A stretch of DNA of 64,000 nt from assembly GCF_900106745.1 (NCBI RefSeq), contig NZ_FNNV01000003.1, positions 1-64,000 on the forward strand, in the 5' to 3' direction. A program made the position numbers and the translations under genes. Below, piece by piece: positions 34,168-44,300 of this stretch; within the stretch, counting starts at the first letter, position 1, and each line of letters opens with the position of its first letter. This DNA comes from Paenibacillus sp. CF384. Lineage in GTDB: Bacteria; Bacillota; Bacilli; Paenibacillales; Paenibacillaceae. The notes beneath the pieces were generated by a model. It had not been told where the DNA came from and searched no databases. It saw nothing but the letters and a program-made list of their open reading frames with translations.

Positions 34168-34569
34168 ATGGGTTCGATGGATCCTTTTACTGCAGGCGAC
34201 CGTATTTTCAGCTTCATGAGTATTGTTTTCCCGTTGATATTTCTGCTTGTGTTTGGTTTGATCATCTACGGTATCATTGCTTCTATTCGCCAGTCCCAGC
34301 GAAACAACAAGCAGCCGGTGTTGACTGTTCAGGCGAATATCGTCAATAAGCGGACGGAAGTGAGAAGCCGTTCCAATCATCAGCATAACAACGATGGCTT
34401 CATGAATCATTCATCCAGTACGAGCACGGACTACTACATCACGTTCCAAGTGGAGAGCGGCGATCGAATCGAGTTTGAAGTAAGCGGTCAAGAATCCGGC
34501 TTGCTGGCTGAAGGCGACAACGGCAGGCTGACTTTCCAAGGTACTCGGTACCTAGGTTTTCAACGATAG
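34168..34569 (+). CDS. DUF2500 membrane protein
   Basis: The 133-residue protein has one TM helix (IVFPLIFLLVFGLIIYGIIA) near the N-terminus. An extracytoplasmic or cytoplasmic beta domain follows, with the DUF2500 pattern LTVQANIVNKRTEVR ... YYITFQVESGDRIEFEVSG and LLAEGDNGRLTFQGTRYLGF. DUF2500 is widespread in Firmicutes without known function. A GAGGTGA site precedes the start, and a strong terminator follows. Confidence 0.85.
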   Translation: MGSMDPFTAGDRIFSFMSIVFPLIFLLVFGLIIYGIIASIRQSQRNNKQPVLTVQANIVNKRTEVRSRSNHQHNNDGFMNHSSSTSTDYYITFQVESGDRIEFEVSGQESGLLAEGDNGRLTFQGTRYLGFQR

Positions 34570-34602
34570 GCTAGGCAAATGTAACCTATTCTCATCCGAA
34601 TG

Positions 34603-34636
34603 GCCCGAACCTCTTCTAAGAGGTTCGGGCTTTTTG
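34603..34636 (+). terminator. Terminator closing the accessory region
   Basis: A perfect GCCCGAACCTCTT/AAGAGGTTCGGGC-type stem is followed by TTTTT. It separates the accessory enzyme run from the chemosensory cluster. Confidence 0.88.
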
Positions 34637-34771
34637 TCATTCACGGCGCTGTACTAACACTTTCCAAATAAAATGACAGCAATATCACACAATTCAAACG
34701 ACGATTAAGAACTTACCAAATATTTAGGTTCTATAATCAGGATAGTGGTCATGCGAAGGAGGTACGCAATC

Positions 34772-34810
34772 TTGACACAACAGAGCATGCGTATAGGTGA
34801 ACGGTTATGA
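34772..34810 (+). CDS. Twelve-codon leader reading frame with strong ribosome site
   Basis: AAGGAGGT (34756-34763) is followed after 8 nt by TTG and the peptide MTQQSMRIGERL; the stop overlaps the next gene's ATG (ATGA). The strong site belongs to this mini-frame rather than to the 144-residue gene, whose own AGGTGA is weaker. It could act by translational coupling. No codon bias pointing to an attenuator peptide is visible. Confidence 0.4.
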   Translation: MTQQSMRIGERL

Positions 34811-35241
34811 AGCTGCTGGATTTCTACAGGGACCTGTTTGATGAAGCTACGAGTCGATTTGAACCTGTTTGGGAAGTCGACGAAGATTATACACATGGGT
34901 TCAAATGGACCAAAGAAAATTACCCGATTCAAGAGCAGTTTCGCATTACGGATATGGGTGATGAACCGCCGATCGTCATGTTCTCGGTTGCTTTGCCCGA
35001 CATGTACGCCGAAACGAATGTGTTTGATGAGGTGTACCGTTATCCGACGCACAATGAGATGTCGATCGTCATCATGAACCGGAAAGTTTGGGTGAATGCC
35101 TCGTTATGTACAAGTAAGATGGAGCATTCCGTATTGGGCTTTGTACATCGTGCCAGAAGCGAAATTATGAATATATTTGATTGTGCCATATTGACTGTTG
35201 ACGTGGCTCACATGAAAGAATCCGAGAGATACATTCCTTGA
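34807..35241 (+). CDS. Conserved hypothetical protein at head of chemosensory cluster
   Basis: The 144-residue soluble protein has no recognised domain. It is acidic and rich in aromatic residues (FYRDLFDEATSRFEPVWEVD, HGFKWTKENYPIQEQF). It precedes cheW by 33 bp and is likely the first structural gene of the operon. It could be an adaptor or sensor of the pathway, but nothing in the sequence assigns a role. Confidence 0.6.
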   Translation: MKLLDFYRDLFDEATSRFEPVWEVDEDYTHGFKWTKENYPIQEQFRITDMGDEPPIVMFSVALPDMYAETNVFDEVYRYPTHNEMSIVIMNRKVWVNASLCTSKMEHSVLGFVHRARSEIMNIFDCAILTVDVAHMKESERYIP

Positions 35242-35274
35242 GCAACCAATAATAACGAGCAGGAGGTCCAGACG

Positions 35275-35703
35275 GTGTCGAATTATATCGTAGTAGGGTT
35301 GAATGAGGAGAAGTTTGCACTTCCGATTACAGCTATTCAAGAAATCATTAAGGATATGCCAGTTACTGAGATTCCGGCTGCGATGGCGCATGTCAGAGGG
35401 GTCATTAACCTGCGAGGGACGATAGTGCCGGTTATTGGGCTTCGATCCAAATTCCGTATGATAGAGAGTGCTCCTTCGGCTGCTTCGAGAATCGTAATCG
35501 TGCAAACACCGGATGGGGAACCGGTTGGACTCTATGTTGATTGTGTCGAACAAGTCGCTTTCTTCTCGGAAATACTGCCAACGCCTGACGGGATCGGCGG
35601 GGCTAACGCCGGCTATTTGTCCGGAATTGGGAAAATTCACGATCAATTGGTCAGCATCCTCCACTTGCCGGCCATCCTTAATACAGGAGGTGGACTCGGA
35701 TGA
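35275..35703 (+). CDS. cheW: CheW adaptor protein
   Basis: The 142-residue single CheW domain contains FALPITAIQEIIKDMPVTEIP and the hallmark MAHVRGVINLRGTIVPVIGLRSKF, plus VGLYVDCVEQVAFF near the end. It couples chemoreceptors to CheA at the membrane array. It starts with GTG after GGAGGT and overlaps cheA by 4 bp, so the two are co-translated. Two further CheW-like domains are present in the CheA protein next to it. Confidence 0.9.
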   Translation: MSNYIVVGLNEEKFALPITAIQEIIKDMPVTEIPAAMAHVRGVINLRGTIVPVIGLRSKFRMIESAPSAASRIVIVQTPDGEPVGLYVDCVEQVAFFSEILPTPDGIGGANAGYLSGIGKIHDQLVSILHLPAILNTGGGLG

Positions 35704-38276
35704 ATGAATCTTTTGCACTGACCTATTTAGGCGTCTTCTTGGATGAACTGGAAGAACAGCTGCAGGTGCTCGATGAGTCGATTCTTGAGCTTGAGAATGA
35801 CGGCAATTCACCTGAAACGATTCAAACGATCTTCCGTGCAGCGCATACCTTGAAAGGTTCATCCGCCGCAATGGGTTTCCACTCCATGAAAGAAGTGACG
35901 CATAAGGTTGAAAGTGTGTTCGAATTGCTGCGCCAGAATCGCCTTATGGTCAGCAAGCGGTTAATCAACGTGTTATTCCAATGCATCGATTATTTGAAAG
36001 CGAAGAAAGAAACGCTGCGCAAAGGAGATTTCAATGATGAACCGATCGAAACGCTGGTGGAGCTGCTGGACGGCATCATGAACGACCAGCCGGAAACGGT
36101 TCAGGGGGCTTTCGGCAATACGAACACAGGAAATGAAGTGAAGTCGCAGCTCTTCCAAGGGTGGAGCGAATCTGAAATCGCACTTCGTAACGAGAAACTA
36201 AATGAAGGTATTCCTTCGTACGAAGTAAATATCACATTGGCCGAGCATGTGGACATGCCAACTGTGAAAGCGATGGTTATTCTGCGAAATCTCGGGGAAC
36301 TTGGCGACGTGCTGGGAACTACCCCGCCAATCGGCATGTGGGAACAAGAGGATTTGCTGCGCACGGAACCGATTTATTTCTTGCTTGCGACGCTGTCCTC
36401 GGAATCGGATATTATTCGTAAAGTCGAAGAGGCATCTCAAATCTCGGAGTTCAGTGTGAAGTCGTTGATGGTAGAAGGTGCACAGGCTGCAATTCCGACG
36501 AAGATCGTGAATCAGCCGATTCTGAGTGTAGAGCAAACTGCGGCGTCCGGCGTAGTACCTACTGGTGATCAGTCAGCGGCCGGAGCTGTACAGTCAGATG
36601 CCAAGGTGCAGATTCAACATACCGTACGTGTAGATGTCAACCGTTTGGAACATCTGCTCAATCTGGTTGGTGAGCTCATTATCGACAACACACGAATCAG
36701 GGAAGTGCGCAGACGGTTCGAGGAACGGTTTAAACAGGAGCCGGAGACTTTGTTATTAGGCGAAATTACGGATCATCTGGGCCGAGTGATCGCTGAGCTG
36801 CAAGAAGGTACGATGAAGACAAGGATGATGCCGATTGAGCAATTGTTTAATCGATTCCCTCGTTTGGTGCGTGACGTAGCGGATCAATCCGGCAAAGAAG
36901 TATCGTTTGTCCTAGAAGGAAAAGAAACCGAGCTGGATCGTACATTAATTGAAGAGATCGGCGATCCGCTCATTCATATTATTCGCAATGCGATCGACCA
37001 TGGCTTGGAAACGCCGGAAATACGAGAGAAGCTCGGCAAGAACCGCAAAGGGAATCTCATGCTTCGTGCCGGTCATCAAGAGAATGCCATCGTCATCACG
37101 CTCGCGGATGACGGTCGCGGGATTGACCTGAATCGCATCAAGCAGAAAGCGATTCAGAAAGGGTTCATTTCCGAAGATGAAGCAGCACGGCTGTCGGATA
37201 AAGAAACGATCAGTCTTATTTTCCACTCAGGCATGTCAACAGCGGAACAAGTGACAGAGCTGTCAGGTCGCGGTGTCGGCATGGATATCGTTCGTACCCA
37301 TATCGAGAAACTGAACGGTATTATCAATATAGAAACAACACCGGGTGAAGGCACCGTCTTTACGATCAAGCTTCCGCTTACTTTAGCAATCTCGCGTTCC
37401 TTGCTTGTACAGATGGGCAAGCATACACTGGCAATTCCGTTAACGAACGTTGTGGAAACCTTCCGATTAACACCGGATGATGTGCAGATTGTAAACGGTG
37501 AAGAAGTTTGCGTCGTTCGCGGCGAAATCTTGCCGCTTGTTCGCATGCATCGTCGTTTAGGTACCACGGAGAATGACAGCAATGCCAAAGGATATGCGGT
37601 CATGATTGGTCTGGCTGAGAAGCGGGTTTGCCTCTATGTGGATAAGCTGATCGCCAATCAAGAAATCGTCATGAAATCATTGGGTTCGTATTTGGGACAA
37701 GTGGCTTATGTTTCGGGTGCGACGATTCTAGGCGATGGACGAATCGCATTAATTCTCGACGTAAATGCCGTCATTCGGGATTCCGGTGCCACGATCAGGA
37801 AGAATGACAGCAGTGAACAGCAGGCTGCCGGCCGCAAAGTAAAACTAGTTACCTTTGATCTAGAGAACGAGCATTATGCGCTCGATATTAACCGGGCGAA
37901 AGAGATCATCAAGGTGCCATCGATCCTTAGAATGGCTAATGCTCCTTCCGAGGTGCTCGGCTTGATGAATTTGCGCGGTGAGTTGTTACCGGTGATCGAC
38001 ATCAAAACTTGCCTAGGCATGTATCCTACTGAGCCCGATGAGCATTCTCGCATCATTATCTTGAACGAGGATGGACGCGATATCGGTATATTGGTTGATC
38101 GCGTGAAGGAAGTTCTTCATGTACGTCATAACCAGATAGAATCAGCACCAAAGGATTTCGCGATGATTTCGGAACAATATATTGGCGGCATTTGTAAAAC
38201 CGATGACCAACTTGTTATCATCTTGGAACTCGATAGAATGCTGAGGTCGAGGGGCTGGGATCTCATCCATGCGTAG
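35700..38276 (+). CDS. cheA: CheA histidine kinase fused to a second CheW domain
   Basis: The 858-residue kinase has an Hpt domain with phospho-acceptor His49 (FRAAHTLKGSSAAMGF), a middle P2-like region (about 170-280), and a dimerisation domain (about 305-370, LEHLLNLVGELIIDNTRI). The HATPase (about 390-550) shows N box HIIRNAIDHGLE and G boxes DDGRGIDLN and GRGVGMDIV. The usual P5 CheW-like domain (about 555-690) follows, then an extra CheW-like domain (about 705-855, VLGLMNLRGELLPVIDIKT). The added CheW is unusual and would put adaptor and kinase in one chain. It overlaps the next regulator by 8 bp. Confidence 0.9.
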   Translation: MNESFALTYLGVFLDELEEQLQVLDESILELENDGNSPETIQTIFRAAHTLKGSSAAMGFHSMKEVTHKVESVFELLRQNRLMVSKRLINVLFQCIDYLKAKKETLRKGDFNDEPIETLVELLDGIMNDQPETVQGAFGNTNTGNEVKSQLFQGWSESEIALRNEKLNEGIPSYEVNITLAEHVDMPTVKAMVILRNLGELGDVLGTTPPIGMWEQEDLLRTEPIYFLLATLSSESDIIRKVEEASQISEFSVKSLMVEGAQAAIPTKIVNQPILSVEQTAASGVVPTGDQSAAGAVQSDAKVQIQHTVRVDVNRLEHLLNLVGELIIDNTRIREVRRRFEERFKQEPETLLLGEITDHLGRVIAELQEGTMKTRMMPIEQLFNRFPRLVRDVADQSGKEVSFVLEGKETELDRTLIEEIGDPLIHIIRNAIDHGLETPEIREKLGKNRKGNLMLRAGHQENAIVITLADDGRGIDLNRIKQKAIQKGFISEDEAARLSDKETISLIFHSGMSTAEQVTELSGRGVGMDIVRTHIEKLNGIINIETTPGEGTVFTIKLPLTLAISRSLLVQMGKHTLAIPLTNVVETFRLTPDDVQIVNGEEVCVVRGEILPLVRMHRRLGTTENDSNAKGYAVMIGLAEKRVCLYVDKLIANQEIVMKSLGSYLGQVAYVSGATILGDGRIALILDVNAVIRDSGATIRKNDSSEQQAAGRKVKLVTFDLENEHYALDINRAKEIIKVPSILRMANAPSEVLGLMNLRGELLPVIDIKTCLGMYPTEPDEHSRIIILNEDGRDIGILVDRVKEVLHVRHNQIESAPKDFAMISEQYIGGICKTDDQLVIILELDRMLRSRGWDLIHA

Positions 38277-40440
38277 ATTTTTGGGTCTAATGGAACGGCC
38301 GGAGAAATACGGTGTATTGGTCGTTGATGATTCTGCCGTTATGCGGCGAATGATCACGATGTTAATTGAGAAAGATCCGAAATTATGGGTCATGGCCACA
38401 GCGGCAAACGGACAAGAGGCGCTCGACCAATTGGTTGAGCTCCAGCCTGACTTAGTGACGATGGATATCGAAATGCCTGTGCTCGATGGGCTGACAACTT
38501 TGAGTCATTTGATGATCCATTATCCGATCCCGGTCATCATGCTTAGCAGCTATACGGATGAAGGATCCTCACCTGCTCTTGCGGCACTTTCGAAAGGTGC
38601 CGCAGATTTTTTTCATAAAGACGCACTGTTTCAATTTCCTCATAATGAGCAGGTAGAAGAAGAGTTCCTGCTTCGCTGCCATGCGGCGATCGAGGCGAAA
38701 CCGTTCTGGAAGAAACTTGAACAGGATGAATTGACGAATCGCGAATTTAAGCTGCTGCTGGAGTTTATGACGGGCTGTCTTGTCGGAGAGAATACGATTC
38801 ATGAAGAATTGAACCGAACGATGAGACTGATGAATGGGATTTATGCTTCAGTGATTAAGGTGAATGGACAATTTATGTTCATGGACTTCAAGGGCGAGCT
38901 GTTTTACCGATTTGGAAAATCCAGTCAAAGCTTTGTCGGCCAGCCGATTGATCGCGTGTTCCAACCTGAGAATGCCTTGAAACTGAATGAGCAGTTTCAG
39001 CGGGCATGGGATGGGGAGCAGTGCATTAGCTTTGAGATGGAGTGGAAGAAAGCTTGTTTCCTGCTCGTGTTGCGGCCCTTGCGTGTTAATGGGGTTGTGA
39101 AGGAGCTTATCGGCGTTTGTTTCGAAGTGACAGACCAGAAGCGAATGGAAGAGAAGGTTCATTTCCTGCTTAATCACGATCAGCTTACAGGATTGCCTAA
39201 CCGGAATCAGCTTTATGATGAAATGGATCGTGTCAATACGCTGTATGATCGCTTTGCCGTCATGTATTTCAATTTCGATCACTTTAAACTGATCAATGAT
39301 TCGATAGGACATCAGAAAAGTAATTCGCTGCTTCAGTTGTTCTCGAGACGTTTGAAGCGGATTACAGATGAGAATACGATGATCATTCGGGCGGGAACCG
39401 ACGAGTTCATCTGTATTATCGGCGATGCCTCCGCAGAAATAACATACCAGAAGGCTCAGAATTTATTGGATACGATTCATGCGCCTGTTATGCTTGACGG
39501 TCAAGAGATTCATATGACGGCAAGCATTGGAATCAGCCAATACCCCGGAGATCATAGAGACAAAGAGATGCTCATTCGTTATGCCCATATGGCGATGAAT
39601 ATTGCAAAGGGCGATGGCGGCAACCGACTTCAATTCTATGAGCCGCGTTTCCATGAACAAATCCATCGTAAACTGGAAATTGAGAGCCGGCTTCGCAAAG
39701 CTATTGAACGCAAGGAGTTTCTGCTGCATTATCAGCCTATCCTCAATGGAAGGGATCGTGTTATTTCAGGTCTCGAATGTTTGATTCGGTGGCAAAGCCC
39801 GGAGCTCGGCAGGGTGTCACCTGCAGAATTCATCCCGATTGCAGAAGAAACCGGGCTGATTCATTCCATTGGGGAATGGGTGCTGCTCGAAGCTTGCCGT
39901 CAGAACAAACGGTGGCAGGACGATGGTTTTCCTAAAATCCCCATTGCGGTCAACTTATCGACACGGCAATTTAACGATGGCAAAATCATCGAGCGAATCG
40001 AGAATATATTGAATGAGACGGGTTTGGAAGCGGAGTATTTGGTAATCGAGATTACAGAGAGCATGACGATGAATAAGCATCATGCATTGGCACTCTTGCG
40101 AAATTTGAAGAAGCTGGGTGTTTCGATTGCGATCGACGATTTCGGAACAGGTTACAGCTCCCTTAGTTATCTTAGTGAATTGCCGATCGACAAGCTGAAG
40201 ATTGATCAATCCTTCGTTAAAGGAATGAACTTGCACAATGTAAATGCGTCCATCGTGAATACCATCATTACAATGGCGGAGAATTTAAATCTGCAGGTTA
40301 TAGCTGAAGGGGTCGAAGAGGAAGAGGAATGCAGGCTGTTGCTCCAATACGGCTGCATGACCATGCAAGGCTATTTGTTTGGGCATCCGATGGAATCCGT
40401 AGCTGTATCGGAGCTGCTGGCTGCTGAACGATTTGTTTAG
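38269..40440 (+). CDS. Receiver-PAS-GGDEF-EAL response regulator
   Basis: The 723-residue protein has a CheB/CheY-like receiver (about 15-140) with acceptor D66 (DLVTMDIEMPVLDG), a PAS domain (about 185-290), a GGDEF domain (about 295-455) and an EAL domain (about 465-720). The GGDEF motif is RAGTDEF (residues 374-380), with the second Gly replaced by Thr, so cyclase activity is doubtful. The EAL domain has E503 (LECLIRW), VNLSTRQF, EITES, IDDFGTGYSSL and VIAEGVEEE, and looks catalytically competent as a c-di-GMP phosphodiesterase. It is fused into the cheA operon by an 8-bp overlap, so CheA is its probable kinase. Confidence 0.88.
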   Translation: MRRFLGLMERPEKYGVLVVDDSAVMRRMITMLIEKDPKLWVMATAANGQEALDQLVELQPDLVTMDIEMPVLDGLTTLSHLMIHYPIPVIMLSSYTDEGSSPALAALSKGAADFFHKDALFQFPHNEQVEEEFLLRCHAAIEAKPFWKKLEQDELTNREFKLLLEFMTGCLVGENTIHEELNRTMRLMNGIYASVIKVNGQFMFMDFKGELFYRFGKSSQSFVGQPIDRVFQPENALKLNEQFQRAWDGEQCISFEMEWKKACFLLVLRPLRVNGVVKELIGVCFEVTDQKRMEEKVHFLLNHDQLTGLPNRNQLYDEMDRVNTLYDRFAVMYFNFDHFKLINDSIGHQKSNSLLQLFSRRLKRITDENTMIIRAGTDEFICIIGDASAEITYQKAQNLLDTIHAPVMLDGQEIHMTASIGISQYPGDHRDKEMLIRYAHMAMNIAKGDGGNRLQFYEPRFHEQIHRKLEIESRLRKAIERKEFLLHYQPILNGRDRVISGLECLIRWQSPELGRVSPAEFIPIAEETGLIHSIGEWVLLEACRQNKRWQDDGFPKIPIAVNLSTRQFNDGKIIERIENILNETGLEAEYLVIEITESMTMNKHHALALLRNLKKLGVSIAIDDFGTGYSSLSYLSELPIDKLKIDQSFVKGMNLHNVNASIVNTIITMAENLNLQVIAEGVEEEEECRLLLQYGCMTMQGYLFGHPMESVAVSELLAAERFV

Positions 40441-40466
40441 CAGTGGAGGTTGTATAAAGACAAAAC

Positions 40467-40508
40467 AAGAATCCAGTAGTGGCATGTTACTGGATTCTTT
40501 GTTTTTTG
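40467..40508. terminator. Terminator between convergent signalling genes
   Basis: AAGAATCCAGTA pairs with TACTGGATTCTT across an 8-nt loop and is followed by TGTTTTTT. It also has A-rich sequence on the left, so it may terminate the leftward OmpR-type gene. Confidence 0.75.
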
Positions 40509-40532
40509 GTAAGAAATAGCGGCTTCATCCGG

Positions 40533-41225
40533 TTACATGATCAGTTTATAGCCGACGCCCCAGACGGTCTTAATAATGGCGGGCTGCTTCGGGTTCTCTT
40601 CAATCTTCTTGCGCAGATTCGTCACATGGAAATCAATAGACCGTTCATTGATGAAAGAATCGTATCCGCGAAGACTATTCACGAGGGCCTCTCTGCTGAA
40701 GACTTTCCCGGGAGAGTGGAACATCAGACGCATGATTTCAAATTCGGAGAACGTGGTTTCGATCATATCACCGTGAATGAGAATATGTCTGCTGTCCATA
40801 TCCAGGTTGATACGTATGGAGGTATCGCTCTGCATGCGTTCATTGTCTACTTCGACTGGCTTAGGCGAGGTACGGCGCAGCACCGTTTCGATTCGGGCTT
40901 TCAACTCCTGCAAACTGAAGGGCTTGCATATGAAATCATCGGCCCCTTCGGTCAACGAATGGATCTTCATAGAAACTTTCGTTTCGCTCGAAATGACGAT
41001 GATGGGAATGGTCGTAAATTGTCTAAACAAAATACAGGGATTCGCATCCTGGGTATCTGGCAAAATCAGATCAAGCACAATGAGATCCGGCGGCTCAGAC
41101 TGAAGGGAAGCAATTCCGCTTGAGGCATTCTGCACCCGCGTCACGTTATAGCCTTCTTCTCTTAAATAAAGAGAGAGCATATCGCCGAAAATGATATCGT
41201 CTTCAACAATCAACAAATTCGTCAA
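40533..41225 (-). CDS. OmpR/PhoB-type response regulator
   Basis: The 230-residue protein has a receiver with acceptor D52 (DLIVLDLILPDTQ) and the conserved lysine in DFICKPFSLQELKARIE. A C-terminal winged-helix DNA-binding domain shows FSEFEIMRLMFHSPGKVFSRE and FHVTNLRKKIEENPK ... TVWGVGYKL. It is transcribed away from the hybrid kinase gene, 134 bp apart, and converges on the cheA operon. No dedicated sensor kinase lies next to it on the same strand, so its partner may be the divergent hybrid kinase or another sensor elsewhere. Confidence 0.88.
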   Translation of the reverse strand: MTNLLIVEDDIIFGDMLSLYLREEGYNVTRVQNASSGIASLQSEPPDLIVLDLILPDTQDANPCILFRQFTTIPIIVISSETKVSMKIHSLTEGADDFICKPFSLQELKARIETVLRRTSPKPVEVDNERMQSDTSIRINLDMDSRHILIHGDMIETTFSEFEIMRLMFHSPGKVFSREALVNSLRGYDSFINERSIDFHVTNLRKKIEENPKQPAIIKTVWGVGYKLIM

Positions 41226-41359
41226 ACAATAACATCCCCTTGCGCTTAAACATAGTCTTGTAATTTTTGGACAGGTTAAGTATCGTTGTAAGTATCATTA
41301 TATAATGTCGAATCGTGTCAGTCTATCTCCTTTCGCGTCGGAATAGAGGAGGGAATTTC

Positions 41360-44300
41360 ATGTATCAGGTTTTATTGTTTAATTTTACCTTATTAGGACT
41401 GTGCGTTTTCCTCATTACGCGCTTATATGTCAGACTGAAGTCCGGCTCCCACTTGCGGCTCATAATTGTCATGGGTATATCTAACGGCTTGGCTGCGATT
41501 CTCTTAGGTCAGTTCGGCTATGACATCGGACATGGGATAACAGTCGATCTCAAGACAATTGCTATCTTCATAGCTGCTGAGCTTGGTGGACCGTTCGGAG
41601 CGATGATTACTCTTATCTCGATCATGGTGTACCGAGCCATGCATAATGCCATTTACTTGTACCACTTTATGAGTATCGGTTTCTTCATTCTCTTCATCTG
41701 TGCCGTTCTGCACCGATTTGTCGCAAATTATTGGGCACGATGGTGTCTGATGATCATATCCCCTCTACTAATTATCCTCTTTTATAATTTGTTATTTGAT
41801 GCAATCACGTCTGAATCTGACTTAATTCTCTGGTCTTGTTATGTCTTGTTAGGTGGTGCGCTTGTTGCCGCATTCTTGCAATATCTGCTGAGCTCAGATG
41901 CCTATCGTGCGGAGCTGCAAGGTGTCAAAACCGATTTATCCGAAATGCTGACCAATCAGCCCGGATTCTCCTTTAAATTAATACGCGGTAAAAACAGCTT
42001 CGTATTTTCTGTCATGGGGGGACAGCTGATGCCGCAAATGGCAATAAAGTCATCCGATTTTCTTGGTAAATCGATCGAAGAAGTAACAGCGCTCTCACAG
42101 GAAACAATCCGCTTCCTTGAGGAACGTTATATCGATGCCTGGAAGGGAAGGATGCAAAGCTATGATTTGAGCATAGAAGGCAGGATTTTCATGACGCGAC
42201 TGTGTCCCGTCTATACCAATGGCGTTGTTACAAGTGTAATCGGCTCGGTCACTGATATTACTGAGCTGAAAGCAGCGCAAGATCGCATCAGGGAGAGCGA
42301 GGAACGTTACAAGGTCATTGTAGAGAGCTCGCAGGATTGCATCGTTAGCTTGACCCCGCAAGCTGAAATTATTTCCATTAATGCAAAAGGCTTGAGCGTA
42401 TTTGAATGCCAGGAAATGCCGCAGCTCAGCAATCTGCATGAGGTGCTCAACATCGAGGATTGGGCAGGGTGGGACGCAAAGTTTGCAAGCGCACTCTCCA
42501 ACTTGCAGGTAGAAGTGTTTGAGGCGAAGATAACAGTGAAAACAGGATCTACAATCGATTATTATGTCACGCTCTCACCGATAATTGGGTCTGATCTGGC
42601 GGTTGTCGGGCTAACGGCAACACTGCATGACCTATCCGCATTAAAGCGAAGACAAGAAGCCGATCAAGCCAATAAGGCAAAAAGCCAAATCATGGCCAAA
42701 GTGAGCCATGAAATCCGAACGCCTCTTAATGGAATTATTGGACTATCGCGATTGCTGCTCAATACGGAGTTGTCGTTCGTACAGAAAGATTACGCGGACA
42801 AAATCATTACTTCCTCGCATCTGCTGCTCGGATTGATTAACGATATATTGGATCTTTCCAAGCTCGAAGCGAACAAGATGATGCTGGAGCAAATCTCGTT
42901 CAAAATGGACGACATGCTTTGTGAAATTACGAATACGCTCAGCGTGTTAATGGACAAGAAGCAAATTGAAATTATACTGGACACCCCTGCGGAGCTTCCG
43001 GACCTTGTGCTTGGTGATCCGCTTCGAATGAAGCAGACCCTGCTGAACTTGTGCAGCAATGCCATAAAGTTTACGGAGCTTGGGTATGTTCGCATTCGAG
43101 TGGATCTTGAGAAGCAGACAGACAGCGCGTTGTCACTGCGTTTCCTTGTTGAAGATACCGGAATCGGCCTCTCGGAGGAGCAGATTAGCAGGCTGTTCGA
43201 ACCGTTCTGGCAGGGCAATTATGTGAATCAGCAAGGCGGAACCGGACTTGGCTTGTCGATTGCCTATCAGCTTGTCAGCTTGATGGGCGGTGAGCTTCAA
43301 GTGGAGAGTATGTGGGGAGTCGGGAGCAAGTTTTCGTTCTCCCTGGAGTTTCCGATCGTACAAAATTGTAACCCGGACAGCTGGGATCTAACCCTGATCG
43401 GCGGACCGCTTCATGTACTTGTAGTCGAGGACCATGAAGTCGCGCAAGAGAGCTTGAGCCAGATGCTGGAGTCTTTCTCCTGCCTGGTCTCAAAAGCTAA
43501 CAATTGGAGCAGTATGTTCAAGCAGCTGGAAGAGAAGAATGAGGTGCTTGGACCGGTATCCTGCATTGTGCTGGATATGGAAATTGACGATATGTACGGT
43601 CATTATTCTTGGGAAGAACTAATACGCATCACTAGAAAACGAGGCATACATATCATTACATTATCGACAACTTATGCGCGAGAAGAGCTGCTTTCCATGA
43701 TGAAGGATGATTATCCCGATGACATGCTCATTAAGCCGATTAGCCGCAAGGAGCTGTTCCGCGCTTTTAATTCGCTGCTGTATCCATCGCTCAAGCATCG
43801 TTCAGAACAGAGTGATTCATTCATCGTAAAGAGCAAGTCGATTCATTTGCTGCTCGTAGAAGACAATTTTATTAATCAGCAGGTAGCGCGTGAAACACTG
43901 CTTATGCATGGATTTCAAGTCACCGTGGCGAGCTCCGGACAAGAAGCGCTTCAACTGTTGGAGACGACTAAGGTGGATCTGGTTCTGATGGATATTTTCA
44001 TGCCGGAAATGGATGGCGTGGAGACTACAACGCAGATTCGCTGTAATGAAGCATTTAAAGCGATTCCGATCGTGGCTCTAACGGCTAATGTGCTCAAAGA
44101 AGATCATGACATGTACATGGCATCAGGTATGAACGAAGTGATACTGAAACCGCTTGATAGTAACCAGCTGCTGTCCGTGATTCAGAAATGGCTGCCCATG
44201 AAGAGTGCGCCTGCTGGAATTCCGCTGGATAAATTACAAGAGCGATTGGATGGCAACACAGCCATTATGAATCATGTGCTGAAGTTATTTAAGAACGAGT

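Noticed and set aside
41285-41306. Promoter with TATAAT upstream of the hybrid kinase gene
   Set aside because: TATAAT is present at 41301-41306 but no acceptable -35 lies 16-18 bp upstream; not called.
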